A DNA stretch of 64,000 nt from DATBGO01 sp963785765 (GTDB lineage: Bacteria; Actinomycetota; Actinomycetes; Streptosporangiales; Streptosporangiaceae), in NCBI GenBank assembly GCA_963785765.1, contig CAWAWM010000003.1, positions 62,001 through 126,000 on the forward strand, read 5' to 3'. Under the pieces are notes generated by a model. That model saw nothing but the letters and a program-made list of their open reading frames with translations. It ran no database searches and was not told the DNA's origin. Every line of letters begins with the position of its first letter. The first letter of the stretch is position 1. Below, one piece after another: positions 34,231-43,049 of this stretch. The translations under genes and the position numbers were made by a program.

Positions 34231-34348
34231 CCACCAGCCCTGCCTCTCAGCTGGTGCCCCTCGGTTGATCTTCGGCGCGGCCTCGCGCAGATCTGAGCTC
34301 ACCCGCTGCTGTCAGGCTGAGCGGGTTCGACAAATCTTGCCCAGGGCC

Positions 34349-34367
34349 GTATCAGATCTGATACACT
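34349..34367 (+). promoter_or_regulatory. Operator and -10 box of the AbiEii-like module
   Basis: GTATCAGATCTGATAC (34349-34364) is a perfect 16-base palindrome. It overlaps the -10 box TACACT (34362-34367), six bases before ATG 34374; TTGCCC at 34337 is a possible -35 box. No ribosome site is present, so the mRNA is probably leaderless and repressed by protein bound to the palindrome. Confidence 0.75.
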
Positions 34368-34373
34368 CCTCTT

Positions 34374-35108
34374 ATGAACCGCTACTCGGACGGCGAGCCC
34401 CAGGGTGACGGAAGCGCCGGCCACGCTCCTGGACTTGAGCGACCTGAGCTGGTTCGCGTTCTTGAGTCGGCGGCCAGGCTCCAGAAGGTCGTCCCGGATG
34501 CTGTGCTGGTGGGCGGCTCTGCCGCAGCGCTGTGGGCCAGCCATCGATCCTCCTACGATCACGACCACGTCCTGGCGGATCTGGATGCGCGTTTCGACGC
34601 GGTGCTCGAGGCGATCGAAGCGACCGACGGGTGGGTGACCAACCAGGTGACCCCCGGAAAGATCATCCTGGGAGAGCTTGGTGACATCGAGTCTGGCGTA
34701 CGGCAGCTCATCAGGAGCAGGCCCCTGGAGGTCACTGAAGTCTCGCTGCCGTCAGGACAGACCCTCCGCGTGCCGACTCCGGACGAGACCCTGCGGATCA
34801 AGGGCTACCTGATCGTCCGCCGCAATCAGGTGCGGGACTACCTCGACGTCGCCGCTCTTTCCGAGCGATACGGGATCCCACACGCCGGAGCTGTGCTCGG
34901 CCATATCGATGCCTTCTACTCCGACCAGCGAGGCCCTGAACTGCAGGGTGTGGCGACGCAGCTCGCCCGGCAGCTGGCCGACCCCAGGCCTCGGGACGCC
35001 AGGACAATCCAGCAGCTGCACCAGTACAAGCGCCTCGACGCCCGGTGGAGTGACTGGAAAAACGTGACGAGCGTCTGTCGATCTGTGGCAGTGGAGATGG
35101 TGAGATGA
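34374..35108 (+). CDS. AbiEii-like nucleotidyltransferase toxin candidate
   Basis: A 244-residue protein with a nucleotidyltransferase-fold core: AVLVGGSAAALWASH is the GGS helix, SYDHDHVLADLD the metal-binding acidic motif (D-H-D rather than the usual D-I-D), and LRIKGYLIVRRNQVRDYLDVAALSER the later Lys/Asp part typical of AbiEii/MenA-type proteins. AbiEii toxins transfer nucleotides to tRNA or other targets. It overlaps the next gene by four bases (ATGA). The gene order toxin-first differs from classical AbiE, where the antitoxin usually comes first. Confidence 0.75.
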   Translation: MNRYSDGEPQGDGSAGHAPGLERPELVRVLESAARLQKVVPDAVLVGGSAAALWASHRSSYDHDHVLADLDARFDAVLEAIEATDGWVTNQVTPGKIILGELGDIESGVRQLIRSRPLEVTEVSLPSGQTLRVPTPDETLRIKGYLIVRRNQVRDYLDVAALSERYGIPHAGAVLGHIDAFYSDQRGPELQGVATQLARQLADPRPRDARTIQQLHQYKRLDARWSDWKNVTSVCRSVAVEMVR

Positions 35109-35584
35109 GCACCGCCCTGAGGTTCCGCAACCTCACCGCGTCCCCGGGCGATCCAGTGGAGACCTGGCCATTCGAGGGAATCATCGCCGCGGTCGAGCGG
35201 GGCACCCTCCCCGACTGGCGCCGGCTGGCCCGGGTCATTCGAGCCGATCCATGGGGTCCCGTGGCCCGGCAGGTCCTGGAGGCCATCAACCTCTCTCACC
35301 CGTACGGCACTGCCGAGCTTCTTGACGGGGTTATCGGGAGCGCTCGCCAGATGGCTATCGACTCCGAGCGCCAGGAGGTGGCCTCCGAGGTAAAGCGGCT
35401 GGTCAGCAGTTCCGGCCTGGCGCAGCAGGACTTTGCCGACCGGATCGGCACTTCGCGATCCCGGCTGTCGACGTATATGTCTGGGAGAGTCATGCCCTCG
35501 GCGGCCCTCGTGGTGAGGATGCGCCGGGTGGCACGCTATTCGTCCGCCCGAGACGGATCGCCCGGGACCGGTACTCGCGAGTGA
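35105..35584 (+). CDS. Helix-turn-helix antitoxin partner
   Basis: A 159-residue protein. Residues about 95-145 form an XRE-type helix-turn-helix (VKRLVSSSGLAQQDFADRIG, TSRSRLSTYMSGRVMP). The N-terminal 90 residues are unusual and may bind the toxin. It is translationally coupled to the nucleotidyltransferase gene by ATGA. It probably represses the operon at the 16-base palindrome. Confidence 0.75.
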   Translation: MSTALRFRNLTASPGDPVETWPFEGIIAAVERGTLPDWRRLARVIRADPWGPVARQVLEAINLSHPYGTAELLDGVIGSARQMAIDSERQEVASEVKRLVSSSGLAQQDFADRIGTSRSRLSTYMSGRVMPSAALVVRMRRVARYSSARDGSPGTGTRE

Positions 35585-35674
35585 CTGGCGGGCACCAGCT
35601 CTGGCCCGGGCAACCTGCCTCGATCTCGCGGCGTCGGCGCGGCGTGCCTGCCCGGCTTTGAGCGCGCCGGCTCG

Positions 35675-38131
35675 TCAGTACCGGTAGTGGTCGGCACTGG
35701 CCTTCGCGCTGGTGCCGCCGGCCGCCGTGACCGTGACGTTCACCGTGCCCGAGCCAGACGGCGCGATGACGGTGATCTCAGCCGCCGAGACGACCCGCAG
35801 GCCGGTGGCGCGCTTGCCGCCGAAGTGCACGGAAGTGACGCCGACGAAGTCACGGCCGTGGATGGTGACCTTGTTCCCTCCCCTGGCCCGGCCGGAGGCG
35901 GGCGAGAGCGATGAGACCTTCGGGGCGGCCACGAAGCGGTACCGGCCCGCAGCCGTGACCGGGCTGAGCGCCAGGTCCTCAGCGGAGATCCTGATGCTGA
36001 CCGTCTTCGGGTGGGTTCGCGGCAGCAGCACGGTGCACCGGGTGGTGCTCGTGCACCTGGCCGCCACCCAGGCCGATCCGACCAGCGCCCGGTCGGCCCC
36101 GGCGATGGGCAGGAAGCCCGATCCGGTGACTGTTACCCGACGGGCGCGAGCCGACGGGCCGACCCGCGGCGACACGCCCGTCACGTGCGTGGCGCCCAGC
36201 TTGGTCCGGTACTCCCAGCACATCAGCGCGGCCAGGCCCGGGTAGAACGTGCTGGACTTGCCAGCTGGGGTGAGGCCGCCGACCACGGGCGTACCGAGCC
36301 CGCTGGCCAGGTCGTAGCCGCTGGCCGCCGGATAGCGGCCGCCCTTGTACCCGGACGGGGTGTAGTCGTTGTTGCCGTGCGTGACGTCGCGCAGCGCTTC
36401 CCGGTGCGCGCCGTAGATATAGGCGTGCTTGGCGCTGGTCACGCTGTACAGGCCCTGGGGCCGGACGCCCGCCGGGCCCGAGCCATAGGCCGCGCAGAAC
36501 GGGGACGTGTCCACCAGCGCCGCGACGGCCGCCCAGAGCGGGGCGGCACCGCTGGTCCCGCCGATGTCCAGCCAGGCGCCCGCGTAGCGGATGAGATAGC
36601 CGGTGGCGGGATCTGCGTCGGCGGCCACGTCGGGCACCTGGCGCAGGTACGGCACCGCGGCTCCGCACTTCTTCGCGTTCTTCGCCGAGTACCCGCTGAT
36701 GAGGCCGCGGATGGCGGGGTGGTCCTGGTAGCCCGGCATGCAGCCGGCCGACAGCCCGCCGCCGGTGGCCCCTTCCTGCGTCCCCGAGTCGTTCCAGACT
36801 CGCTCCGATGTCGCGGCGATCGTGGTCCCGCCGACGCCTACCACGTAGGGCTGGCTGGCCGGGTCGTCGACCGCCAGGGCCGCGCCGTTCGCCGAGGCGT
36901 CGCCCAGGCAGTCGGTGGAACCGGAATCGCCCGCGGCGGCGAACACCGTCTGCCCCTGCGTGGCCGCCTCCGCGAACAGGCCTCGCTCGGCCGAGATCAG
37001 CGACGCGTCGCTGTCCAGCTCGCACATGCCCCACGAGGTGGAGATGACGCGGTCGGTGTCGGCCTTGATGATGGTCCGGTACAGATCCAGGACGTCGGTG
37101 TCACCGCCGTTCGGAGCCTGATAGACGTCGATGGCGGCACCGGGAGCCAGGGCCGCCACGTCCTCGATGTCCAGCGCCGCTTCGCCCGAGCCCGATCCCG
37201 ATCCTGCTCCCCCGTCGACCTGCACGTAGCGGATCCCCGGGTGGATCCGGTAGCAGGACTCATACGCGCTGACGTCGGCGGGCGAGTCCGGCTCGAATTC
37301 CGCGAGCGCCACGTGCACGCCCTGTCCCTGGGCGCCGAGGCTGTAAAGGGGGGTCATGTTGTAGTACGAGGCAAGCTGATTGGCGGTGTGACTAGCCAGG
37401 CTTTTCGCTGCCTTGCTCGCGGCCGTGCATGGCTGCGGCCCGGCTGCGCTGGCCGCCGAGGCGATCCGGCCATCCTGCTGCGGGCTGCCCAGTATCCGGC
37501 GCTGCCCGGCCAGGCCGCCGGGCCTGGGCCACCTGACCTGACTGTGCGGCACGGCTACATCATTGAGCCCCGCTACTCCCGCGACATACGGGGCGGCCGC
37601 GGCCGCCAGGCGCGGCACCGCGGAGTTCGCGTACACCACCCGGCCGCCCGGTAGCCGGTAGCTGGCCAGCGCGGTGCCGAGTCCCTTCTCGATGGCGGCC
37701 GCCGTACCGGTGACCGGTATGGCCAGCCGGTCCGCCGTGACCGGCCCGGGTGACAGGCCCTGGGCCCGCAGCGCGTTCTGCACGGCTGCCACCTCGGCCA
37801 GCGACGGGCCGAACCTGGCGCCGAACTGCCCGCGCCGCAAAAAGTGGCCGAACAGCGGCGAGCTCCGGTCCGACAGCCCGGCGATGAACGCGCTCAGCCG
37901 CTGCGGATCGGGCACCTTGAGGATGACCTCCAGGCGGATCACTTTCCGGGCCGAGACGGCCCCGAGGCCGGCCGCCGACCGCGGGAGCCGCGGCGCGGCC
38001 GCCGAGCTCAGCGGCAGTAAGGCCGGGCCAGGGAGCACTTGCGCCCCGGCGGGAGCCGCCGGCACCAGGACGCCGGCTAGCCCCAGGAGCGCTGCCACCC
38101 CCGCCAGCCGGAACCGTCCGCCAAGCCTCAT
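35675..38131 (-). CDS. Secreted S53 peptidase (sedolisin/kumamolisin) with IPT/TIG domain
   Basis: An 818-residue exported acid serine peptidase. Signal peptide residues 1-30 (cut near AGA). A pro-kumamolisin propeptide (VPDPQRLSAFIAGLSDRSSP, HFLRRGQFGARFGPS) precedes the catalytic domain: GEAALDIED gives the Glu and Asp, AAAGDSGST the oxyanion Asp, GGTSGAAPLWAA the nucleophile Ser, and LASGLGTPV with Asp/Gly residues the calcium site. A C-terminal IPT/TIG-like repeat (SSLSPASGRARGGNKVTIHG) could bind surfaces. Sedolisins work at low pH. Region 38132-38382 upstream holds no gene. Confidence 0.93.
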   Translation of the reverse strand: MRLGGRFRLAGVAALLGLAGVLVPAAPAGAQVLPGPALLPLSSAAAPRLPRSAAGLGAVSARKVIRLEVILKVPDPQRLSAFIAGLSDRSSPLFGHFLRRGQFGARFGPSLAEVAAVQNALRAQGLSPGPVTADRLAIPVTGTAAAIEKGLGTALASYRLPGGRVVYANSAVPRLAAAAAPYVAGVAGLNDVAVPHSQVRWPRPGGLAGQRRILGSPQQDGRIASAASAAGPQPCTAASKAAKSLASHTANQLASYYNMTPLYSLGAQGQGVHVALAEFEPDSPADVSAYESCYRIHPGIRYVQVDGGAGSGSGSGEAALDIEDVAALAPGAAIDVYQAPNGGDTDVLDLYRTIIKADTDRVISTSWGMCELDSDASLISAERGLFAEAATQGQTVFAAAGDSGSTDCLGDASANGAALAVDDPASQPYVVGVGGTTIAATSERVWNDSGTQEGATGGGLSAGCMPGYQDHPAIRGLISGYSAKNAKKCGAAVPYLRQVPDVAADADPATGYLIRYAGAWLDIGGTSGAAPLWAAVAALVDTSPFCAAYGSGPAGVRPQGLYSVTSAKHAYIYGAHREALRDVTHGNNDYTPSGYKGGRYPAASGYDLASGLGTPVVGGLTPAGKSSTFYPGLAALMCWEYRTKLGATHVTGVSPRVGPSARARRVTVTGSGFLPIAGADRALVGSAWVAARCTSTTRCTVLLPRTHPKTVSIRISAEDLALSPVTAAGRYRFVAAPKVSSLSPASGRARGGNKVTIHGRDFVGVTSVHFGGKRATGLRVVSAAEITVIAPSGSGTVNVTVTAAGGTSAKASADHYRY

Positions 38132-38382
38132 CCGGCATCTCCCGCCTTCCGCTCATTACGCGTATATGCGACGCCTGGCACCTCAACCTGGTGCACGCCC
38201 GACCCGTACGAGCTGAGGCAGTGCGGCACCGCGGCACTGCGCTGCTGAGGCACTGATGGCGCTGAGGCACTGATGGCGGGACTGGCAGGACTGGCCTGGC
38301 TCAGCGCCGCGACCAGGACGGCAACCGCGCTGGCCGGCCCGGGCCGGCCAGCGACGCCGGGATCAGCGGCCGGCCGGGCCGC

Positions 38383-39165
38383 TCAGCTGAGGCGCGCCGC
38401 CGGATTCCTCGGTTCGGCGCGGCGGAGAACCTCGAAGGAGAGGCGGTCTCCCCGGTGGTAGTCGTGGGAATACAGAACGGGAGTTCCGTCCGCGGCCAGG
38501 TGCAACTGAGTCATCAGCAGCCACGGCAGCGCGGGGTCCAGCCCGCACGCCTCCTGCGCTGGCGGCGGCAGCTGGCTGGCCCGGAGCACGCAAGCGGAGG
38601 TGGTGGGCGTGAGGCCGGCCCGGTCCAGATGGACGAACAGCGACTCTTCCCAGGCGGGCGGCAGGTCATCGGGGAGCAGCCCGGCCGGGAGCACGTCGAG
38701 CGAATAGATGAGCGGATCGCGGCGGGCCAGCCGCAGTCGCTCCAGGTGCAGCACCGAGGCGCCGCGGGGCAGCGCCAGTTGCCTGCGCTCCTCCGCGGTC
38801 GCGCGCCGGGTCTGCACCGACAGCACGCGATTGACCACCTTGTAGCCCTGGGAGGCGAGCATCTCGGTCACGCTCTCCAACCGCGTGAGCGGCCGGAGCA
38901 CGGGCGGTGCGGCGGACACGAAACGGCCACGCCCCCGCCGGACCAGCACCGCTCCCTCGCTCTCCAGTTCCTTGAGCGCCTCGCGGACGGTCGGCCGGCT
39001 TACCCGGTAGCGGAGCGACAGCTGCTCTTCGGACGGGAGCTGCGCACCGCGCGCGAACAGGCCTTGCGTGATGGCGTCCCGGAGCCGGTCCGCCAGTTGC
39101 GCCGCCAGCGGCCTGCTGTCCACGACCACCGGCCTGATGTGGTCGAGCGAGTCCTTGCCCACCAT
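38383..39165 (-). CDS. GntR/HutC family regulator with UTRA domain
   Basis: A 260-residue regulator. The GntR winged helix is at residues 20-80 (LPSEEQLSLRYRVSRPTVRE, ALKELESEGAVLVRRGRGRFV), followed by a UTRA ligand domain (LSVQTRRATAEERRQLALPR, DVLPAGLLPDDLP). UTRA regulators often bind phosphosugars or amino acids. It lies downstream of the ROK-permease-aminotransferase-GH4 operon on the same strand, separated by 175 bases, and is its likely regulator through the inverted repeat at 44372. That link is inferred from position. Confidence 0.92.
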   Translation of the reverse strand: MVGKDSLDHIRPVVVDSRPLAAQLADRLRDAITQGLFARGAQLPSEEQLSLRYRVSRPTVREALKELESEGAVLVRRGRGRFVSAAPPVLRPLTRLESVTEMLASQGYKVVNRVLSVQTRRATAEERRQLALPRGASVLHLERLRLARRDPLIYSLDVLPAGLLPDDLPPAWEESLFVHLDRAGLTPTTSACVLRASQLPPPAQEACGLDPALPWLLMTQLHLAADGTPVLYSHDYHRGDRLSFEVLRRAEPRNPAARLS

Positions 39166-39340
39166 GCAGCCGCCCGCTCTCCCGTCACGGCCATCCCGCG
39201 CTCCTGATGCGGATGACCGCAGCTCGATCGTTAATCCAGGCCCTGCCCCTCACCCGGCCTATCCAAGCATGCCCACCCAATCACCAGGCTTCCCGCCCGG
39301 GCCGGTCCGGACGGGAAGCCTGCCGCACGCGGCCTGCCTG

Positions 39341-40375
39341 CTACGTCGCGACCCCGCTGCCGGGGGCTACCAGCCGCAGTGCTCCCCACAGCCCGGCCGC
39401 GTCGCCGAGTTCCCCGCCCACCAGCTGAACGGCCCCGCGCTGGATCTCGAACAGATGACGGTTCATCTGAACCCGGATGGCGGGCAGCAGCCGGGCAGCG
39501 TTCTCCGGGCGCATCACCCCGCCGGCCAGCACGATGGCCTGCGGGTTGAGCACCTGGACCAGCGAGCCGAGTGCCGCGCCCAGGTGCTCGGCGACCTTGT
39601 CGAGCAGGGCCAGGCATGCTTGGTCGCCGTCGGCCGCGGCCCGGAACACCAGGTCCGCGTGGACCTGTCCGCCGTGCGCCCGGGCCAGCCCCGCGAGTAC
39701 CTGGGATTCGTCCTGGGTGAGCAGCGCCGCGCCGAGGCGGCCGATCGCGGTGCCGGACGCGACGGCCTCCAGGCAGCCGTCGTGACCGCAGCCGCAGGCG
39801 GGCCCGTCGGGCACGATGGGCATGTGCCCGATCTCGCCCGCCAGGTCCTGGTGTCCGTGCACGAGCGCACCGTCCACGATCACGGCCCCGCCGATCCCGG
39901 TGCCGATGGTCAGCACCACCAGGTCCGTGTAACCCCGGCCAGCGCCCCGCCAGGCCTCACCGGCCGCCGCGCAGTTGGCGTCGTCGTCGATCCGGACCGG
40001 AATCCCGGCCAGCCGCTCGGAGAGCTGGGCCGCGACCGGGTAGTGCTCCCAGAGCAGGTTGGGAGTGAAATGCACCACCCCGCCGCGGCGGTCAAGCGGG
40101 CCCGGCACCGACAGCCCGACGGCCGACATCCGGACCAGGTCTGCCCGGCTGGCGAGCCTGGTCAGCGCCCCGGCGATCCGGTCCACGATGTCGTCGGGCC
40201 CGCGCAGGGCGTCCGTCGTGATGCGCTCGGTGGCCAGGATCTCGGCACCGGTGGCCAGCCCGGCCAGAATCTTCGTGCCGCCGACGTCGACAACCCCGAA
40301 GACCTCGGTGCCGTCGGCGGACGGGCTGCTCGCCCAGGACGCATCCTGGGCGAGCAGCGAACCAGCCTTGGTCAT
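39341..40375 (-). CDS. ROK family sugar kinase
   Basis: A 344-residue ROK protein: ATP motif DVGGTKILAG near residue 30, catalytic Asp in RIDDDANCAAAGE, TIGTGIGGA, and the ROK zinc site GEIGHMPIVPDGPACGCGHDGCLEAVASG (His plus Cys residues). No helix-turn-helix, so it is a kinase and not a ROK repressor. Likely phosphorylates glucose, an N-acyl hexosamine or a related sugar. ATG overlaps the permease stop by four bases (ATGA), so it is the last coupled gene of the minus-strand operon. Confidence 0.9.
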   Translation of the reverse strand: MTKAGSLLAQDASWASSPSADGTEVFGVVDVGGTKILAGLATGAEILATERITTDALRGPDDIVDRIAGALTRLASRADLVRMSAVGLSVPGPLDRRGGVVHFTPNLLWEHYPVAAQLSERLAGIPVRIDDDANCAAAGEAWRGAGRGYTDLVVLTIGTGIGGAVIVDGALVHGHQDLAGEIGHMPIVPDGPACGCGHDGCLEAVASGTAIGRLGAALLTQDESQVLAGLARAHGGQVHADLVFRAAADGDQACLALLDKVAEHLGAALGSLVQVLNPQAIVLAGGVMRPENAARLLPAIRVQMNRHLFEIQRGAVQLVGGELGDAAGLWGALRLVAPGSGVAT

Positions 40376-41892
40376 GCGACACCCGTCGGGGTGGCCGCGG
40401 TCGGCCCCTCGTCGATGGTCGCGGTCTCCCCGCCGGTGGCCAGCAGCATCGCGATCCGGTCACCGAGGTGGTCCGGCCGGCTGCGCAGGGCGAGCCCGAT
40501 CCCGACCCCGATGATGAGGAACACGAAGATCAGGATGGTGATCAGGTTCAGCGGCCACGGCGGCCACGGCCAGACCGAGCCGTAGATCGGCAGGAAGACG
40601 ATGACAATGCCGATGGCGGGCGCGACCAGATGCTTGAACCAGCTGAACGCGACCTGCCCGCTCTTACGCAGCCTGTGCATGTACACGATCAGCGACAGGC
40701 AGGCCAGGATGTAGAGAATGAGGATCGGGATCGTGCCGAACTGGCCGATGTCAGCGTAGCCGTTGGGGTACGGGCCGACCGCGAGCCCGACCAGGAGCGA
40801 CAGGACCAGGGCGGAACAGCCGACCAGGTTGATCGCGTGAGCGGGCGTCTTGAATACCCGGTGCACCCGGCCCAGCCCGCCGGGCAGCACCCCGTCACGG
40901 CCCATCGCGAACAGCACCCGGGTGGAGGCGTTGTTACAGGCCAGGCAGACAGCGAAGGCACTGACAATGCCCGCGATGTTGACGGCCACCCCCAGGCCCG
41001 ACCCCACGTACTTGACCGCCATGTCGTACATGGGGGTACCCGAAGCGGTGGCGAACGCGGTCCCGCCGTGCGGCCCGTAGCCCACGGCCAGGGCGTAGGA
41101 GGTCAGCAGGAAGAAGACACCGCAGCCGATGACCGCGAACCAGATGGCCCGCGGCACGTTGCGGCGCGAGTCGCCGGTCTCCTCACCCAGCGTGGCGGCG
41201 CCCTCGAAGCCGACAAAGGTCAGCATCGCGAACACCATGCCCAGGAAGATGCCATGCCAGCCCTTACCGTCCGTCGCTGACGGCGTGAACACCTGCAGGG
41301 TATTGCCGTGCGCCCCGCCGACGACCAGGATGCCGATCACCACGACGAGGATGATCAGGCTTTCCACCGCGACCACGCTGAGGTCGGTGCGCATCGAGGT
41401 GCGGATGCCCCGGGTGGACAGCAGCCAGATCACGACCGCGAAGAGCACCGCCCAGATCGACCAGTTAATGTGCCAGCCCAGCTCTTCGCGCAGCGTCGAG
41501 GACGTGAAATACGCGGCGGCCAGCAAGTTCTGCGGGTAGAAGACGAAATAGCCTGCAATCAACAACCAGCCGGAGACAAACCCGGTCGTCCGGCCAAGTC
41601 CGACCGCGTCATAGGCGTAGAACGATCCGGCGTGTGGAATCAGGCGCGCGAACTGAGTGATCGTCACCGCGATGAACAGGCACGCGATCAGCGACATCAG
41701 GTACACCAACGGCACGGCCGCGCCGGCGTGGCTCGCGACCACCTGGGGCAGGAAGATCATTCCGGCCGCCGGCGCCATGATGGCGATCGACATCACCATC
41801 GCCGATGGCACGCCGATCGACCCGGCGCGCAGCTTCGCGCCGTCACCTTCGGGTTGCGGAGTTGGGCTTTCTGCTTGATTACCCGTGCTCAT
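40372..41892 (-). CDS. APC family permease in the GH4 operon
   Basis: A 506-residue permease with 12 hydrophobic helices, starting SIGVPSAMVMSIAIMAPAAG and containing FVGFEGAATLGEET, a typical amino acid/polyamine/organocation motif. Family members import amino acids, amines or cationic compounds. It is in one operon with GH4, an aminotransferase and a sugar kinase rather than with a sugar transporter, which suggests the imported compound carries an amine. The following ROK gene overlaps its stop. Confidence 0.88.
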   Translation of the reverse strand: MSTGNQAESPTPQPEGDGAKLRAGSIGVPSAMVMSIAIMAPAAGMIFLPQVVASHAGAAVPLVYLMSLIACLFIAVTITQFARLIPHAGSFYAYDAVGLGRTTGFVSGWLLIAGYFVFYPQNLLAAAYFTSSTLREELGWHINWSIWAVLFAVVIWLLSTRGIRTSMRTDLSVVAVESLIILVVVIGILVVGGAHGNTLQVFTPSATDGKGWHGIFLGMVFAMLTFVGFEGAATLGEETGDSRRNVPRAIWFAVIGCGVFFLLTSYALAVGYGPHGGTAFATASGTPMYDMAVKYVGSGLGVAVNIAGIVSAFAVCLACNNASTRVLFAMGRDGVLPGGLGRVHRVFKTPAHAINLVGCSALVLSLLVGLAVGPYPNGYADIGQFGTIPILILYILACLSLIVYMHRLRKSGQVAFSWFKHLVAPAIGIVIVFLPIYGSVWPWPPWPLNLITILIFVFLIIGVGIGLALRSRPDHLGDRIAMLLATGGETATIDEGPTAATPTGVA

Positions 41893-41930
41893 CCGGATTC
41901 GCCCCTCTCAGACGAAAAGAGATCGGTTGC

Positions 41931-43049
41931 CTACCGAGCGGAGAAGAACTGCCGTACCGCTTCCGCGACGTACGCAATGTCGTCGTCGGCGTAGCCAGGG
42001 AAGACGGGGAGGGAGAGGATCTCCGGCTGCAGGCGCTGGGTGACGGGGTAGTCCCCGGCCTGCCACCGGCCGGCATAGGCCGGCTGCTCGTAGATCGCCT
42101 TCGGATAGAACAGCCCGGTGTGCACCCCGCGGGTGGCGAGGAACTCGGCCAGCTCGTCACGGCGGGGCGTCCGGACGGTATAGACGTAGTAGACGCACTC
42201 CGAGTCGTCGGGCTCTACCGGTGTCACCACCGGAGTCCCGGCCAGGAGCTTGTCATACACGTGGGCCTGATGCCGGCGCTGCGCATTCCAGGCGTCCAGC
42301 CGCGGCAGCCGGGTGGCCAGCACCGCGGCCTGAATCTCATCCAGCCGTTCCTGGTGCCCGATGGTCAGGTGCGTGTACTTGTGCTCCTGGCCCATGTACC
42401 GCTGGCGCCGCGTGGCAGCGGCGATCTTCGGGTCGTCGGTGGTGAGCGCGCCGGCGTCGCCCATCGCGCCCAGGTTCTTGGTCGGGTAGAAGCTGAAACA
42501 GCCGGCCGCGCCGAAGGACCCGACCTGCTTACCGTGCAGCCGGGCGCCGTGCGCCTGCGCCGCGTCCTCCACGATCGCCAGCCCGGCCGCGGCGGCGATG
42601 CTGCCGAGCGCGTCCATATCGCAGGGGCAGCCGAACAGGTGAACCGGCATCAGCGCCGCCGTCCGCGGCGTGATCGCGGCCTGCACGGCGGCAGGATCCA
42701 GCGTGAACGTGACCTCGTCGACGTCGGCCAGCACCGGCGTCGCGCCGGTGTAGGAGATGGCGAAGACGCTCGCCACGTAGGTGTTGGCCGGCACGATGAC
42801 CTCATCGCCCGCGCCGATGCCGAGCGCCTCGAGCGCGAGCCAGAGCGCGGCCGTGCCGGAACTCAGCCCGACGCAGTCGGCGGTGCCCACGTAGTCAGCG
42901 AAGGCCCGCTCGAAGCCGACGACTTCCTTTCCCTGGGTGAAGACGTAGCGCCCGGACGCGAGGACTCTGTCGGCCGCGGCACGCAGCTCATCAGCCTGCT
43001 CCGCGTAGAGCCGCTCGAGGTCGTCGAAGGGAATGCTGCGCTCGGTCAT
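41931..43049 (-). CDS. DegT/DnrJ/EryC1/StrS-type sugar aminotransferase
   Basis: A 372-residue PLP-dependent enzyme: GLSSGTAALWLALEAL, VEDAAQAHGA with the pyridine-binding Asp, and SFYPTKNLGAMGDAG with the Schiff-base Lys. Known members move an amino group between glutamate and a keto sugar. ATG 43049 is used because AGGAGAG precedes it and it overlaps the GH4 stop (ATGA). In this operon it may convert a 3-keto or other keto sugar to an amino sugar, or the reverse. It is co-transcribed with GH4 and the permease. Confidence 0.92.
   Translation of the reverse strand: MTERSIPFDDLERLYAEQADELRAAADRVLASGRYVFTQGKEVVGFERAFADYVGTADCVGLSSGTAALWLALEALGIGAGDEVIVPANTYVASVFAISYTGATPVLADVDEVTFTLDPAAVQAAITPRTAALMPVHLFGCPCDMDALGSIAAAAGLAIVEDAAQAHGARLHGKQVGSFGAAGCFSFYPTKNLGAMGDAGALTTDDPKIAAATRRQRYMGQEHKYTHLTIGHQERLDEIQAAVLATRLPRLDAWNAQRRHQAHVYDKLLAGTPVVTPVEPDDSECVYYVYTVRTPRRDELAEFLATRGVHTGLFYPKAIYEQPAYAGRWQAGDYPVTQRLQPEILSLPVFPGYADDDIAYVAEAVRQFFSAR

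Noticed and set aside
36011..37654. 547-residue plus-strand ORF
   Set aside because: Antisense of the S53 peptidase gene; no start signal or domain.
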